DNA of 64,000 nt. Source: Bacteroidales bacterium (GTDB lineage: Bacteria > Bacteroidota > Bacteroidia > Bacteroidales > F082). The stretch is from the NCBI GenBank assembly GCA_023229135.1, contig JALNZT010000004.1:1-64000 (forward strand), given 5' to 3'. The notes below the pieces were generated by a model. It saw only the letters and a list, made by a program, of their open reading frames with translations. It did not search any database and was not told the origin of the DNA. Positions 17,693-26,565 of the stretch are shown piece by piece (the stretch's first letter is position 1; the number at the start of each line of letters is the position of its first letter). The translations under genes were made by a program, and so were the position numbers.

Positions 17693-19030
17693 TTAGTCAT
17701 TTTGTTTTAGGTCGTATTTCTTGATTTTGTTGTAAAGTGTAACTCTATCAATTGACAGTGCTTTGGCAGTACGCGATATATTCCAGCTGTATTTGCCTAA
17801 AATATTTACGATATGTTGTCTTTCCAGCTCGTCGAGACTTTCGATTTTGTTTGTGCTCACTTCCTTGCTCAAGGGCAAATCTTTTAACCTTATTTCCTTG
17901 CCATTGCCCACAACGATGGCACGTTCAATGATGTTTTCGAGCTCTCTTACATTGCCCGGAAAATCATATTCCTGAAGTCTTTTCATGGCTGTTTTATCCA
18001 TTCCTACCTTGCTGCGGCTCATGCTGGTGCAATATTTTTCGATAAAATAATTCACCAGCAACGGAATATCATCTTTGCGTTCGCGTAATGGAGGAACTCT
18101 GATATTGACCACGTTAAGCCGGTAATAAAGGTCCTCGCGAAAGCTGCCTTCCTGAACCATTTTCTTGAGGTCGCGATTGGTCGCGCAGATCACCCTGAAA
18201 TCGGAGCTTATCGTTTTGTGACCGCCCACACGCACAAAAGTTTTCGACTCAAGAACACGCAGCAATTCAACCTGCATTTTGGTGGAGATTGTCGCAATTT
18301 CATCTAAAAATATTGTGCCATTATCAGCCATTTCAAAGCGGCCTTTGCGATTATAAACGGCACCGGTAAAGGCACCTTTTTCGTGGCCAAAGAGTTCGCT
18401 CTCAAGCAAGCTTTCAGTTAGAGCACCACAATGAACGCTTACTAAAGGGAAAAATCTCCTGGAAGAATTAGAGTGAATAGCTTTGGCAATCAGTTCTTTA
18501 CCTGTTCCGCTTTCGCCTGTTATGATTACAGATGCATTAGATTGAGCCACATGCTCCACTTCGGTGAGCATTTGTTTCACCGGCTCACTTTCGCCTATGA
18601 TATCTTCAACATTTTCCAGGTCAACAACCAGGCTTCTCAGGCTCTCATTTTCTGTGCTAAGAGTAATTTGCTTGAGTGCGTTTCTTATCAGGTGTGATAA
18701 ATCGTCTGGATCAAAAGGCTTGGTCACATAATCGAAAGCACCGTCTTTTAGCGCTTGCACAGCGGTATCCACCGTTGCGAAGGCAGTGATAACAATTACT
18801 ACAGCATCAGGGATTATTTGCTTGATTCGGCGCAGCATTTCCAGCCCATCCATTCCGGGCATTTTGATATCTGCCAGAATAATGTCAAACCTTTGGTTAT
18901 CAAGCATATTTAACGCTTTGGAGGCGTTTTCGGCACAAGAGACCTCGAAGCCGTCTTCCAAAAACCAATTGTATAGCGAGTCTCTTACTGAGGCCTCATC
19001 ATCAACGATTAAAATTGAGTTCTTTTTCAT
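17693..19030 (-). CDS. NtrC-family sigma-54-dependent response regulator
   Basis: A 445-residue activator with receiver, AAA+ and Fis-type HTH domains. The phospho-acceptor is D54 (ILADIKMPG). The AAA+ domain has Walker A GESGTGKE (172-179), GAFTGA (219-224, the sigma-54-contacting loop) and Walker B FLDEI (241-245), then a C-terminal HTH (NISRTAKALSIDRVTLYNKIKKY). Its gene starts 5 bp after the sensor kinase stop. I infer that it activates the upstream redox operon through the twin palindromes at 25503-25521 and 25591-25609. Confidence 0.95.
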   Translation of the reverse strand: MKKNSILIVDDEASVRDSLYNWFLEDGFEVSCAENASKALNMLDNQRFDIILADIKMPGMDGLEMLRRIKQIIPDAVVIVITAFATVDTAVQALKDGAFDYVTKPFDPDDLSHLIRNALKQITLSTENESLRSLVVDLENVEDIIGESEPVKQMLTEVEHVAQSNASVIITGESGTGKELIAKAIHSNSSRRFFPLVSVHCGALTESLLESELFGHEKGAFTGAVYNRKGRFEMADNGTIFLDEIATISTKMQVELLRVLESKTFVRVGGHKTISSDFRVICATNRDLKKMVQEGSFREDLYYRLNVVNIRVPPLRERKDDIPLLVNYFIEKYCTSMSRSKVGMDKTAMKRLQEYDFPGNVRELENIIERAIVVGNGKEIRLKDLPLSKEVSTNKIESLDELERQHIVNILGKYSWNISRTAKALSIDRVTLYNKIKKYDLKQND

Positions 19031-19035
19031 TGCAT

Positions 19036-20712
19036 TTAGTTTTTTTCTTGGCTAAGGGGTAATATAATGGATATGGTCGTTCCTTTACCCGGCTCAGAGT
19101 TTACTTCTATTTTTCCGTCGTGGCGTTGCACAATACCATGCACTATGGCCAGGCCAAGCCCGATGCCGCTGACACCTTGTTTCGTTGTATAAAACGGTTC
19201 AAAAATATGGAGCAATACTTCTTCGGTAATACCGACACCATTGTCAGAGATTTCAATACTGACGGTGTTTTCGTCAGGATTTTTTGTTCTCATAATAATC
19301 TCACCATTTTCAGAAACAGCCTCGCTAGCATTCATAATTATTGCCACACAGGCCTGCTTGATCTGATTGGCACCACACTTTATCAGGTCTTTTGTAGCGG
19401 CAAAATCTGTGATAAAACTTATGCCGGTCATTTTTACAGGATGACTCATCAGATCATAGGTTTCTGCAAGAATCTGATGCAGGTGAAGCACAACCATATT
19501 ATCCTGTTCTTTCTTTGAAAAATTGAGCATGCCTCTCACGATATCACCGCAGCGTTTGGTTTCTGACTCTACGAAACTCAAATGCTTTAGCATGGATTCT
19601 TTTTTAGAAGCATATAGCTCGACATTACCGAGTTGCTTTGCAATCAGTTTGGTATAGATTAAAATGCCCGACAGCGGGTTATTTAGCTCATGAGCTACAG
19701 AAGCAGAAAGCTTGCCCAGTGAAGCAATACGTTCCAGCTGAATGAGTTCGTTTTGAGCGGAACGCAACAATTCGGTTTTTTTCAGAACCTTGTACTCCAG
19801 CTGTTGAGACCAATTTTCGAGCTCTATCGTAGCTTGTTGTAAATTATCAAGCATATCGTTAAAGGTAACCGCTACCAAGCGCATATCATCGAGTTGGTTG
19901 TTACCGATATCAATACGGGTGTTGAACTGGCCCGAAGCTACATCTTTACTGGCTTTTATCAGGGCGTTCAGCGGTTTTTTTATCTTTCGGGTAGTCAGTA
20001 GTATCAGTAGCCCCAGAAGAATAATCGAACTGATGATGGCCATCACATAAAAATCTATGGATGATTTTTGCACCGCCGTATCCAGTTGTCTGAGCGGCAT
20101 TTTAATGATAAGAGAGCCTAAAATTCTTTCTTCAGGATCATGTGCATGGCATTCTGTGGTGGAACACGAAGGCTCGTTCATAATGGGTGTGCGAATCAGC
20201 AGTTGCCTGTGCTTATCAAAAGTTGTGCTTTCGCATTTACTGTCTTTATCGAAAATATGATAGGATTTTTCAGTGGGCGGAAACAAAGAGTTCATATCAT
20301 TATGGCAATTGATACAGTCGGGATTGCTCAGGTCATCATACAACGAAAAAGACCCGTAAACGAGGTAGTTTTTGCCATCATAAAGATTCACTTCGTCGAT
20401 GTTGGGAAGTGTATTAATTACATCGATAATATTGTACAACTCACTTTTATTATTTTCGAGCATTGAGTGATACATGGCACCTTCCACGATTGAGCCAACG
20501 TTGTTGCCGCTTTGCATGATTACTTCATTCAGCTGATTTTCGTGTACAGAGCGATAGATCAGTCCAAACGAAATAAAAAGAAAGAGGGTCATAAGCCCAA
20601 TAATTAGAATAACTCTACTGTAAATAGTAGAGCGAAACCAATGGCGGGGGAACCAATGAAAATTGCGCGGTGGAGTTGATATTTTTGTTTGTTTAGTATT
20701 CATTTCAGCCAT
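19036..20712 (-). CDS. Membrane sensor histidine kinase with periplasmic heme-c binding motif
   Basis: Two-component kinase, 558 aa from the ATG at 20712 (MAEMNTK). Longer readings add a hydrophobic Cys-rich extension without support. TM1 is about 33-53 and TM2 about 220-240. The periplasmic domain between them contains CINCH (133-137), a canonical CxxCH heme-c site, and CSTTECH (183-189), a CxxxxCH variant that may hold a second heme. HAMP follows at about 241-292, the phospho-accepting H341 is in SVAHELNNP, and an HATPase domain has DNGVGI and GIGLGLAIV. It likely senses redox potential, oxygen or NO in the periplasm and phosphorylates the regulator at 17693-19030. Confidence 0.9.
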   Translation of the reverse strand: MAEMNTKQTKISTPPRNFHWFPRHWFRSTIYSRVILIIGLMTLFLFISFGLIYRSVHENQLNEVIMQSGNNVGSIVEGAMYHSMLENNKSELYNIIDVINTLPNIDEVNLYDGKNYLVYGSFSLYDDLSNPDCINCHNDMNSLFPPTEKSYHIFDKDSKCESTTFDKHRQLLIRTPIMNEPSCSTTECHAHDPEERILGSLIIKMPLRQLDTAVQKSSIDFYVMAIISSIILLGLLILLTTRKIKKPLNALIKASKDVASGQFNTRIDIGNNQLDDMRLVAVTFNDMLDNLQQATIELENWSQQLEYKVLKKTELLRSAQNELIQLERIASLGKLSASVAHELNNPLSGILIYTKLIAKQLGNVELYASKKESMLKHLSFVESETKRCGDIVRGMLNFSKKEQDNMVVLHLHQILAETYDLMSHPVKMTGISFITDFAATKDLIKCGANQIKQACVAIIMNASEAVSENGEIIMRTKNPDENTVSIEISDNGVGITEEVLLHIFEPFYTTKQGVSGIGLGLAIVHGIVQRHDGKIEVNSEPGKGTTISIILPLSQEKN

Positions 20713-20825
20713 CTTTTCCCAGATATTACAACAGACAATTACAAAAAAGAAAATCCTGCTCTTTTTGATTGCGGTATTTGCTTCAAAAATACAACAAAAA
20801 GAGCAGGTGATGATGGCGAAATACA

Positions 20826-21545
20826 CTAATTTTCAGAGGGCATACTTAAAAACGCTTGTTGAAAATCATTCCAAATAGGTGCTGGCATTTCATGCAATAA
20901 TTCAGGATTGATTTCGCCTCCGTCCTGAAGTATAATGTGTTGATTGTAAGCGGTAATCGCTAATCTCCCGACAAAAAAGTCACGCATCCGGCCTAATTCT
21001 AGAGAAAGCCAGTTTTTAGCAGTTTCGCCACTCATCAATCCCTGCGCTTCCACTTGCCAGTTTTTAGGATTAATATCCACCATCCAATTGCTTTCATAGG
21101 GCACCTGGCCTACGATCACTTTTTGATGCTGTAGCTTGGGGTTGAGGCCACTTATAGTTCCTGAAACAGGGGCTAAAATATTTAGCATTTTGTCAGCGTC
21201 ACCAATTTGTGCAATCAAATCTCCTTTGTTTACATAATCTCCGTTTTGCTTGAAAAACTTAAGCTGATTTTCACCTATCATATTTATTATCAGGTCGTTC
21301 AATCCTACTCTCACTTTAGTTGGGTGTAGTATTTGAACCCAGGTATTGTTCATTGACAGGAGAATTTCCTGAGGAATAGATAAGAGATTGTCTAATATAG
21401 ATGCAGGTTTTGAAATCAAATTCGGAGTGCTTACTTTACGGTTCAGCATAATCCAGAATGGAACCAGCAATAGAAAGAATACAATAGTTAGCAGATATTC
21501 TGCTCCTTTTGTTTCGAACAGGTTGTAATAATGAAATTCGCTCAT
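20826..21545 (-). CDS. Membrane-anchored GcvH-like (lipoyl/biotinyl-fold) protein
   Basis: A 239-residue protein from the ATG at 21545 (MSEFHYYN). The N-terminal TM helix is about 15-34. Residues 70-165 resemble the glycine cleavage H-protein fold (VNKGDLIAQIG ... NILAPVSGTISGLN). A C-terminal extension has RMRDFF, LQDGGEI and a W-x-x-FQ motif. This extension is shared with the protein at 23725-25338, so the two are paralogues. A lysine sits at 119, but six residues before the APV turn, not seven as in genuinely lipoylated or biotinylated proteins, so modification is uncertain. It is embedded in a redox operon, 29 bp after the NrfD-type gene, which suggests a structural or electron-carrier role rather than glycine cleavage. 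Confidence 0.75.
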   Translation of the reverse strand: MSEFHYYNLFETKGAEYLLTIVFFLLLVPFWIMLNRKVSTPNLISKPASILDNLLSIPQEILLSMNNTWVQILHPTKVRVGLNDLIINMIGENQLKFFKQNGDYVNKGDLIAQIGDADKMLNILAPVSGTISGLNPKLQHQKVIVGQVPYESNWMVDINPKNWQVEAQGLMSGETAKNWLSLELGRMRDFFVGRLAITAYNQHIILQDGGEINPELLHEMPAPIWNDFQQAFLSMPSEN

Positions 21546-21574
21546 GGCATTAAATATTATTTGGTTGTTAATTT

Positions 21575-22807
21575 TTAGTGTTCGTCTTTTACCCAATCAG
21601 GTGATTTTCTGAGAACGGGCATACGTGTTATGACCCACCTCAGCACCCAAATCTCTATGAAAATAATCGTGAGTGTTACTACAAATTCTTGCCAAGTAGG
21701 AACATAGCGAACTGCAGCCTCCCATTGAAAAGCAATGATAGAAATGTTCATCCTATTGAGTACAATACCTATAATGGAGAGTACTCCTGCGATTTTTACC
21801 AGTGTAATATTGTAGGTTCGGTAACTAATAAAAAACATGACCATTGGAAGGAGGACAAAACCAAGCATTTCGACCAAGAACCAATAACCCATCGGACTAA
21901 AAATGTAGGCATAGTTTTGCTCGTGTACAAAAATGATAATCTGCATAAAGAAATAAACAAACATGGTTACGGCACAAATTTTTGCCAGTCCGTGCATGAT
22001 ACCGCTATGCTGTCTGTTATGGTTTTTATCCGTTTGATAATCAAATACTTTGCTGCTGATGCTCCCTTCAATAATAACTACTGAAATACCACCAAACACA
22101 CTGGAAACCACAAACATAATTGGCATATAGGCGTTGTACCAAAGCGGATGGATCTTATCTATTGCCATTAAAAATAAGGCACCGATTCCTGACTGGTGCA
22201 AGGCAGAGAGTGTTATTCCGAAAATTACGGCAGCCAATGTCATTCCTGACAGAAATTTTCGTGCTTTTCGCGCATTGAGCCATTCGGCGATTGCGGGCGA
22301 AAATTCGAGCAATAAAGCCAACATATAAAGCAGGAAGTGCCATCCCACTAAAAACAATACTGAGCTCATGCCGTAGTCGTTACCGATAATGACATTGATG
22401 ATTTTAAGCGGGCGACCCAGATCGAGCAGTAAAGCTGCCGAATAAAACAGGTAAGCCAGAAATCCGTTAAGGACGGTTACCCTGACTATTGGTCTGTATT
22501 TTTCAAGATTGAGGATATAGACCATGAAAACAAGTACGTAGGCACCGCCGGCAAAAGCAACACCGGTAACTACGTCAAAGCCAATCCACAAACCCCAGGG
22601 CACTTCTTGTGAAAGATTTGTAACAGAGCCAATGCCTTGTGTAAAGCGGATATACATGATAATAATACCGACAATAATAATCGGAATGCTGATAACATTA
22701 AAGGGAGTAAAAATTTTACCTTTGGGTTTCAACTCACTCAATAGAAACTTCAAGGTTTTACCTTCCTTATTATCAAGAAATAGGGGTTGACCCGTAGAAT
22801 TTGTCAT
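21575..22807 (-). CDS. NrfD/HybB-family quinone-interacting membrane subunit
   Basis: A 410-residue polytopic protein with about ten hydrophobic helices, of the NrfD/PsrC/HybB family (LSQEVPWGLWIGFDVVTG and the following GGAYVL helix; LDLGRPLKIINVI; LHQSGIGALFL). Family members bind menaquinone and exchange electrons with a partner Fe-S protein without a heme of their own. The LGRP and HQSG motifs resemble the HybB/HmcC subgroup. It is separated by 2 bp from the Fe-S subunit gene at 22810. No catalytic molybdopterin or hydrogenase subunit is present in the window, so the direction of electron flow and the terminal substrate are unknown. Confidence 0.9.
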   Translation of the reverse strand: MTNSTGQPLFLDNKEGKTLKFLLSELKPKGKIFTPFNVISIPIIIVGIIIMYIRFTQGIGSVTNLSQEVPWGLWIGFDVVTGVAFAGGAYVLVFMVYILNLEKYRPIVRVTVLNGFLAYLFYSAALLLDLGRPLKIINVIIGNDYGMSSVLFLVGWHFLLYMLALLLEFSPAIAEWLNARKARKFLSGMTLAAVIFGITLSALHQSGIGALFLMAIDKIHPLWYNAYMPIMFVVSSVFGGISVVIIEGSISSKVFDYQTDKNHNRQHSGIMHGLAKICAVTMFVYFFMQIIIFVHEQNYAYIFSPMGYWFLVEMLGFVLLPMVMFFISYRTYNITLVKIAGVLSIIGIVLNRMNISIIAFQWEAAVRYVPTWQEFVVTLTIIFIEIWVLRWVITRMPVLRKSPDWVKDEH

Positions 22808-22809
22808 AG

Positions 22810-23685
22810 CTATCCCTCCTTAGTATTTTGGGTGGTTTTATCTTTTTTTGTGGCTTCGTAAATTCCCAATAACACTGCCGGGAGAAATATATCAACAGGC
22901 GCGATGGACGAGATAAATCCTTTTGTAAGTGATGGATAGGATATGTTTTGGATTTTGGTGTTGAACCCTAACTCCTCAAAAGGAACCGGTGAGAGATACA
23001 TCCAACTGGAGCCCCCTGCTTCGTGTTCTCCAAAAATATGCGGATAATAATCAGCAGGATTTTCTAAGATTCTTTTATTGGCTTCGGCTATCAATTCGCG
23101 CCGGGTTCCAAATAAGAGTGCACCATTGGGGCAATTATAGGCACATGCCGGTTCTTCGCCTTCTTGTTGCAAATCGTAGCACAAATCGCATTTTTGAATT
23201 TTCGGATTGGTACTGTGATATTCAAATTTTGGCATATCGTAAGGGCAAGAGATCATGCAATAGCGGCAGCCCATGCATCTGTTTTCACGCCAGATTACCG
23301 GGCCGTCGATAGTTTTGTGCATAGCCTGTGTCAGGCATGCTGATCCGCAAGCAGGATCGTTGCAGTTCATGCACTGCCTTTTAACATACACGGGTCCTTT
23401 GGAGGTTTGATACAGGTTGATTACGGTACGTCGGGTTTCATCAGTTTTTCGGATAATGGTGTCGTCAACTTCGCCCGGTTCCGCGAGACCGTGCTGCCAC
23501 GCACAATCGAATTCGCATCCGTAGCAGCCCTTGCATTTTACTGAATCATATAAGATTCCTTTTAATTCAGATATTTCCCCAGTTTTGATGTCAGTTCCTG
23601 CATCAGATCTATCAATGCCAACCGCTAGCGTTGCAGCGGTAACACCCATAGCCTTGAGAAAAAATCTCCTGTCGATTTTTTTCAT
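22810..23685 (-). CDS. Tat-exported four-cluster ferredoxin subunit (HybA/DsrO-like)
   Basis: A 291-residue electron-transfer protein. The twin-arginine signal (RRFFLK at 6-11) with a following hydrophobic stretch indicates folded export to the periplasm. Four 4Fe-4S binding groups are visible: CKGCYGCEFDC, CMNCNDPACGSAC, CMGCRYCMISCPY and CDLCYDLQ...CAYNCPNGA. A C-terminal hydrophobic segment (IFLPAVLLGIYEA) could anchor it in the membrane, as in HybA. It pairs with the NrfD-type subunit to form a quinone-linked module. The 39-bp gap to the PstS/GcvH-like fusion gene keeps it in the same operon. Confidence 0.93.
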   Translation of the reverse strand: MKKIDRRFFLKAMGVTAATLAVGIDRSDAGTDIKTGEISELKGILYDSVKCKGCYGCEFDCAWQHGLAEPGEVDDTIIRKTDETRRTVINLYQTSKGPVYVKRQCMNCNDPACGSACLTQAMHKTIDGPVIWRENRCMGCRYCMISCPYDMPKFEYHSTNPKIQKCDLCYDLQQEGEEPACAYNCPNGALLFGTRRELIAEANKRILENPADYYPHIFGEHEAGGSSWMYLSPVPFEELGFNTKIQNISYPSLTKGFISSIAPVDIFLPAVLLGIYEATKKDKTTQNTKEG

Positions 23686-23724
23686 AAAGCCTGTGTTTTT
23701 GTGTAAATATGGTTTTTGGATTCT

Positions 23725-25338
23725 TTAACGTGAAGGATTGATAAACTGTGTCTGGAATTGTTCCCATGTTTCCGGGCAGCAGTCTTTTAAGATACCTGTC
23801 ATTATTTCGCCACCATCCTGTAGCACGATTGGCATATTCTTTTGAGCTGCATGGACATTGCTAAGTGCGAAAAAATCGCGTAGGCGTTTCATTTCGTTTT
23901 TAATAAAAGTGCTGTAGGTGTCAACCATCATCATGATTTGGTTTTCATTTTGCCAGTTAGTTGGTTCAATTTCATAGAGCCAACCTGAGTCGTAAGGAGA
24001 ATTATTTAGTTGTTCCATGTTCGTTGCGAGCGATTGATTCGAACTTTTTATCACTCCGGTGACCGGTGAAAAGATGGAAATGCTTTTGCCGTTTTGTGTC
24101 AGGGTAATGATAGGATCGCCTTTGCTCACTTTTTCGCCGGCTACTTTCATTTTCAGGCGTGTTAAAGGGCCAGTGGTTTTAAGCAGAAACTCATCAACAC
24201 CCATTTTCAGGATGCCATCTTTTTGCATCAAAGCCCAGGTGTGGGTGCGGTCGAAAAGTAAGCCTGCAGGGGTATTAAGTTTTGTTTCGTCAAAAACACC
24301 AGCTAAATCAGCTACAGGACTTATGATCTTTGAATGGCCCTTTTTACCAAGATAGATTATGCTGCTATAGAAACCGATAACCAAAAGCAGACCCACTATG
24401 AGAATGATAAGCTGTGGCCTGTGGCTTGGTGTAAGCGGAGAAAGTGGAGCAACGGGTATATTGTTGAGTTTGGCAATATTTGAATACAATTCTGTTATTG
24501 GCAGCTGTCCGATTCCGGCTTCAGCTAATATCGTTTGTCCGTTTTGCATCGCCCAGCGGGTAAACAAAATTTGTGTTTCAGATGGAACAGTGGAGGTTGC
24601 TACAAAATAAGTGTTTGTAAGTTCTTTGGGATATTTTCCAAGCCATACAGCGCGCTCAAAACTGCTTGATTCATTGTAGAAATTCTCTATATGGTCGATC
24701 TTTCCATTGCCATTGCGATCAATTGGCAGAAGGCTTATCTGACTAATCTCCCCTGAAACAATCGCGTTTCTTAAAACTGAAAATGAACAGAATCCAATTA
24801 TTTCCGGATTGTTTTCAACCTTTGCGATTAGTTGCTGATCTGTGCTAAACATTTGAGCTTTCCAACTTGCCATTGGATGATTTGTATAAGATTCCAAAAG
24901 TTGGTTCATTTCCAGATTTTCTGTAACAGCAGCTTGGTTTTCGCTTAACAGCTTGGTGAACAACGCTTTGGTTATCCCATTTTCTATCCAGGCTTTAGCC
25001 CGAGGATGTTCAATGTTGATAATTGGAACAACAACATCGCGTCCGATGGCCATATGCCAGTTTGAAGCAGGAAGTTGCTGTAACTCTTCCTTGCTTAGGA
25101 GCATAATGCTTTCTGAATCAGGAATAATGATAGATCCGTGATCAGCTGTAACGATATGAATAGTACTTTTTGAACCTTCGCGGGCAAATGCTGAGGTAAG
25201 GTTTTTAGCAACCGTTTGAATGGAAACCTTTGCATCAATTTTTTCCTGTTTGCCAGTGGTGTTTGGGGCAGCCACTGACGTAAAGCTGAGAAATACTGCG
25301 AGAAGTAGTGTGTTTAAAATGAAAATTTGTGTTTTCAT
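23725..25338 (-). CDS. PstS-like periplasmic domain fused to TM helix and GcvH-like domain
   Basis: A 537-residue fusion and the first gene of the redox operon. The signal peptide is about 1-24. The periplasmic domain (60-300) resembles PBP-type oxyanion binders: GRDVVVPIINIEHP at 99-112 is close to the PstS-like GxxVVVPIVNxxNP pattern. The TM helix is 309-330. A C-terminal GcvH-like domain (about 360-470, HTWALMQKDG ... VSKGDPIITL ... FSPVTGVI) ends with the RLRDFF/LQDGGEI extension shared with the protein at 20826-21545. The candidate lysine is K418, six residues before SPV, one short of the lipoylation spacing. I do not know a characterised homologue. Ligand binding coupled to the membrane module is inferred. 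Confidence 0.7.
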   Translation of the reverse strand: MKTQIFILNTLLLAVFLSFTSVAAPNTTGKQEKIDAKVSIQTVAKNLTSAFAREGSKSTIHIVTADHGSIIIPDSESIMLLSKEELQQLPASNWHMAIGRDVVVPIINIEHPRAKAWIENGITKALFTKLLSENQAAVTENLEMNQLLESYTNHPMASWKAQMFSTDQQLIAKVENNPEIIGFCSFSVLRNAIVSGEISQISLLPIDRNGNGKIDHIENFYNESSSFERAVWLGKYPKELTNTYFVATSTVPSETQILFTRWAMQNGQTILAEAGIGQLPITELYSNIAKLNNIPVAPLSPLTPSHRPQLIILIVGLLLVIGFYSSIIYLGKKGHSKIISPVADLAGVFDETKLNTPAGLLFDRTHTWALMQKDGILKMGVDEFLLKTTGPLTRLKMKVAGEKVSKGDPIITLTQNGKSISIFSPVTGVIKSSNQSLATNMEQLNNSPYDSGWLYEIEPTNWQNENQIMMMVDTYSTFIKNEMKRLRDFFALSNVHAAQKNMPIVLQDGGEIMTGILKDCCPETWEQFQTQFINPSR

Positions 25339-25410
25339 GGTATTATTTTTTTAGCGTTTGATTTCTGATCTATTCATTGACGATTTATTATGCTCGTCGC
25401 AGCTCCCTAT

Positions 25411-25425
25411 TCAACTTCAGTGCCA
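25411..25425 (-). promoter_or_regulatory. Candidate sigma-54 (-24/-12) promoter of the redox operon
   Basis: On the minus strand the sequence reads TGGCAC, five bases, TTGA, against the sigma-54 consensus TGGCAC-N5-TTGC. The -24 element is exact and the spacing is correct; the -12 GC is GA here. The -12 end is about 73 bp upstream of the ATG at 25338. rpoN is in this window, and a sigma-54 activator is encoded at the end of the operon it would drive. Confidence 0.6.
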
Positions 25426-25502
25426 AAGTCGAAAAAAGACCATTAATGTGCAGTAAATCAGCGAGATGGCATTTTGAGAAATTTACATCTTTCCTTCCTA
25501 AA

Positions 25503-25521
25503 CTGTTGAACAATTCAACAG
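25503..25521. promoter_or_regulatory. Upstream activator site 1 (19-bp palindrome)
   Basis: CTGTTGAACAATTCAACAG is an 8-bp perfect inverted repeat with a 3-base centre. Its centre lies about 100 bp upstream of the -12 element of the candidate sigma-54 promoter, the typical place for an NtrC-type enhancer. Confidence 0.65.
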
Positions 25522-25590
25522 TAAAAACTATAAAAGTTCGTAAAGGACAGAATTACAATTAGATACCTATGGTGTATAATAAATATACAG

Positions 25591-25609
25591 CTGTATAATA
25601 ATTCAACAG
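25591..25609. promoter_or_regulatory. Upstream activator site 2 (degenerate copy of the 19-bp palindrome)
   Basis: CTGTATAATAATTCAACAG matches site 1 at 16 of 19 positions, with an intact TTCAACAG right half and a degraded left half. The centres of the two sites are 88 bp apart, close to a whole number of DNA turns, as expected for cooperating enhancer sites on one helix face. From 25610 to 25892 I see nothing recognisable. Confidence 0.55.
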
Positions 25610-25892
25610 TACCAAAAAATGAAAGTGTAAACCATTTGATATCAGATAGATAAAATTAGATTTATTTCGAGAATAGTTTTTCTTAATCCGAGGGCATGTA
25701 AAAAAACGCAATAAATATTTATAGGTTGCCGCCAAAGCTGCCGACAGAAAAATAGTTTTTTGCTCAATTTGGACTAAAACAAGTGAGAAAATTAACTTAG
25801 TCCTTGGAATTGTTTTCACCAAACCTACCTAAGTCGAGGAAATTACAACAATATTTTTCACCTGAAATTTAGGATCTTTCGCAGGCCTGCAA

Positions 25893-26360
25893 TCACCATT
25901 TTTTGAAAGGATTTTTTACCAGGAAGGAATTGTAATATTTCATATCACCGGTTACCTCTTTACCTAACCAGGATGGTTTTTCAAATTTTTCATCTTCTGA
26001 GCTAAGCTCCACCTCAGCCACTATAAGGCCTTCGTTTTCGCCATAAAACTCATCTACTTCAAAGGTGTGTTTGCCGGCTTTAACCAAGTATCGGATTTTA
26101 TCGATCATACCGGGTTCGCATAGCTGCATCAGCTCTTTGATTTCATTAACAGGCACTTCTTTTTCCCATTCGTAGCGACTTGCTCCCGAGGCACTTGCAA
26201 CACCTTTGATGGTAATAAAGCCTTTTTCACCTTTGATGCGAACCCTTACTGTGCGTTCGGGAATGGAGGATAGGTAGGCTTGGATAAGGCGGATGGATTT
26301 GTAGCTGGACGACTTAAAATCGCCGACTACCAGAAATTTACGTTCTATTTCATTTGCCAT
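25893..26360 (-). CDS. CYTH-domain protein (triphosphate tunnel metalloenzyme)
   Basis: A 155-residue CYTH/TTM family protein. The ExExK signature is E4, E6, K8 (EIERKFLV), followed by the alternating charged strands that line the tunnel (RTVRVRIKGEKGFITIKG; DEFYGENEGLIVAEVELS). Bacterial members of this short class hydrolyse inorganic triphosphate or related triphosphates in the cytoplasm. A role as a class IV adenylate cyclase is less likely at this length without further evidence. It is a lone gene; the 205 bp upstream to the peptidase gene contain nothing recognisable. Confidence 0.9.
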   Translation of the reverse strand: MANEIERKFLVVGDFKSSSYKSIRLIQAYLSSIPERTVRVRIKGEKGFITIKGVASASGASRYEWEKEVPVNEIKELMQLCEPGMIDKIRYLVKAGKHTFEVDEFYGENEGLIVAEVELSSEDEKFEKPSWLGKEVTGDMKYYNSFLVKNPFKKW

Positions 26361-26565
26361 CTCAATCGTTTGTTAAAAATTGATTCATTAAATCTTTTAG
26401 GTAATATATGCCTATATCCGTTTCTTCACTTTTGGGCTCAGCAGTAAGGCAATAAAAAAGAGAGCTGTCAAGCCTTTACCTATCCGTCAAATCATAAGCA
26501 CTAATTTTACTTATGCGAAAGAAAATCCCAGTATAGAAAACGACCAAAGCCCAAGCTTTTTTATG

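Noticed and set aside
20713..20826. N-terminal extension of the sensor kinase from 20826
   Set aside because: The added 38 residues are Cys- and Phe-rich, overlap the end of the GcvH-like gene and precede a normal start MAEMNTK.
20826..21545. True glycine cleavage H protein
   Set aside because: No gcvT/gcvP nearby, a TM anchor is present, the Lys spacing is off by one, and it sits in a redox operon with a paralogous fusion.
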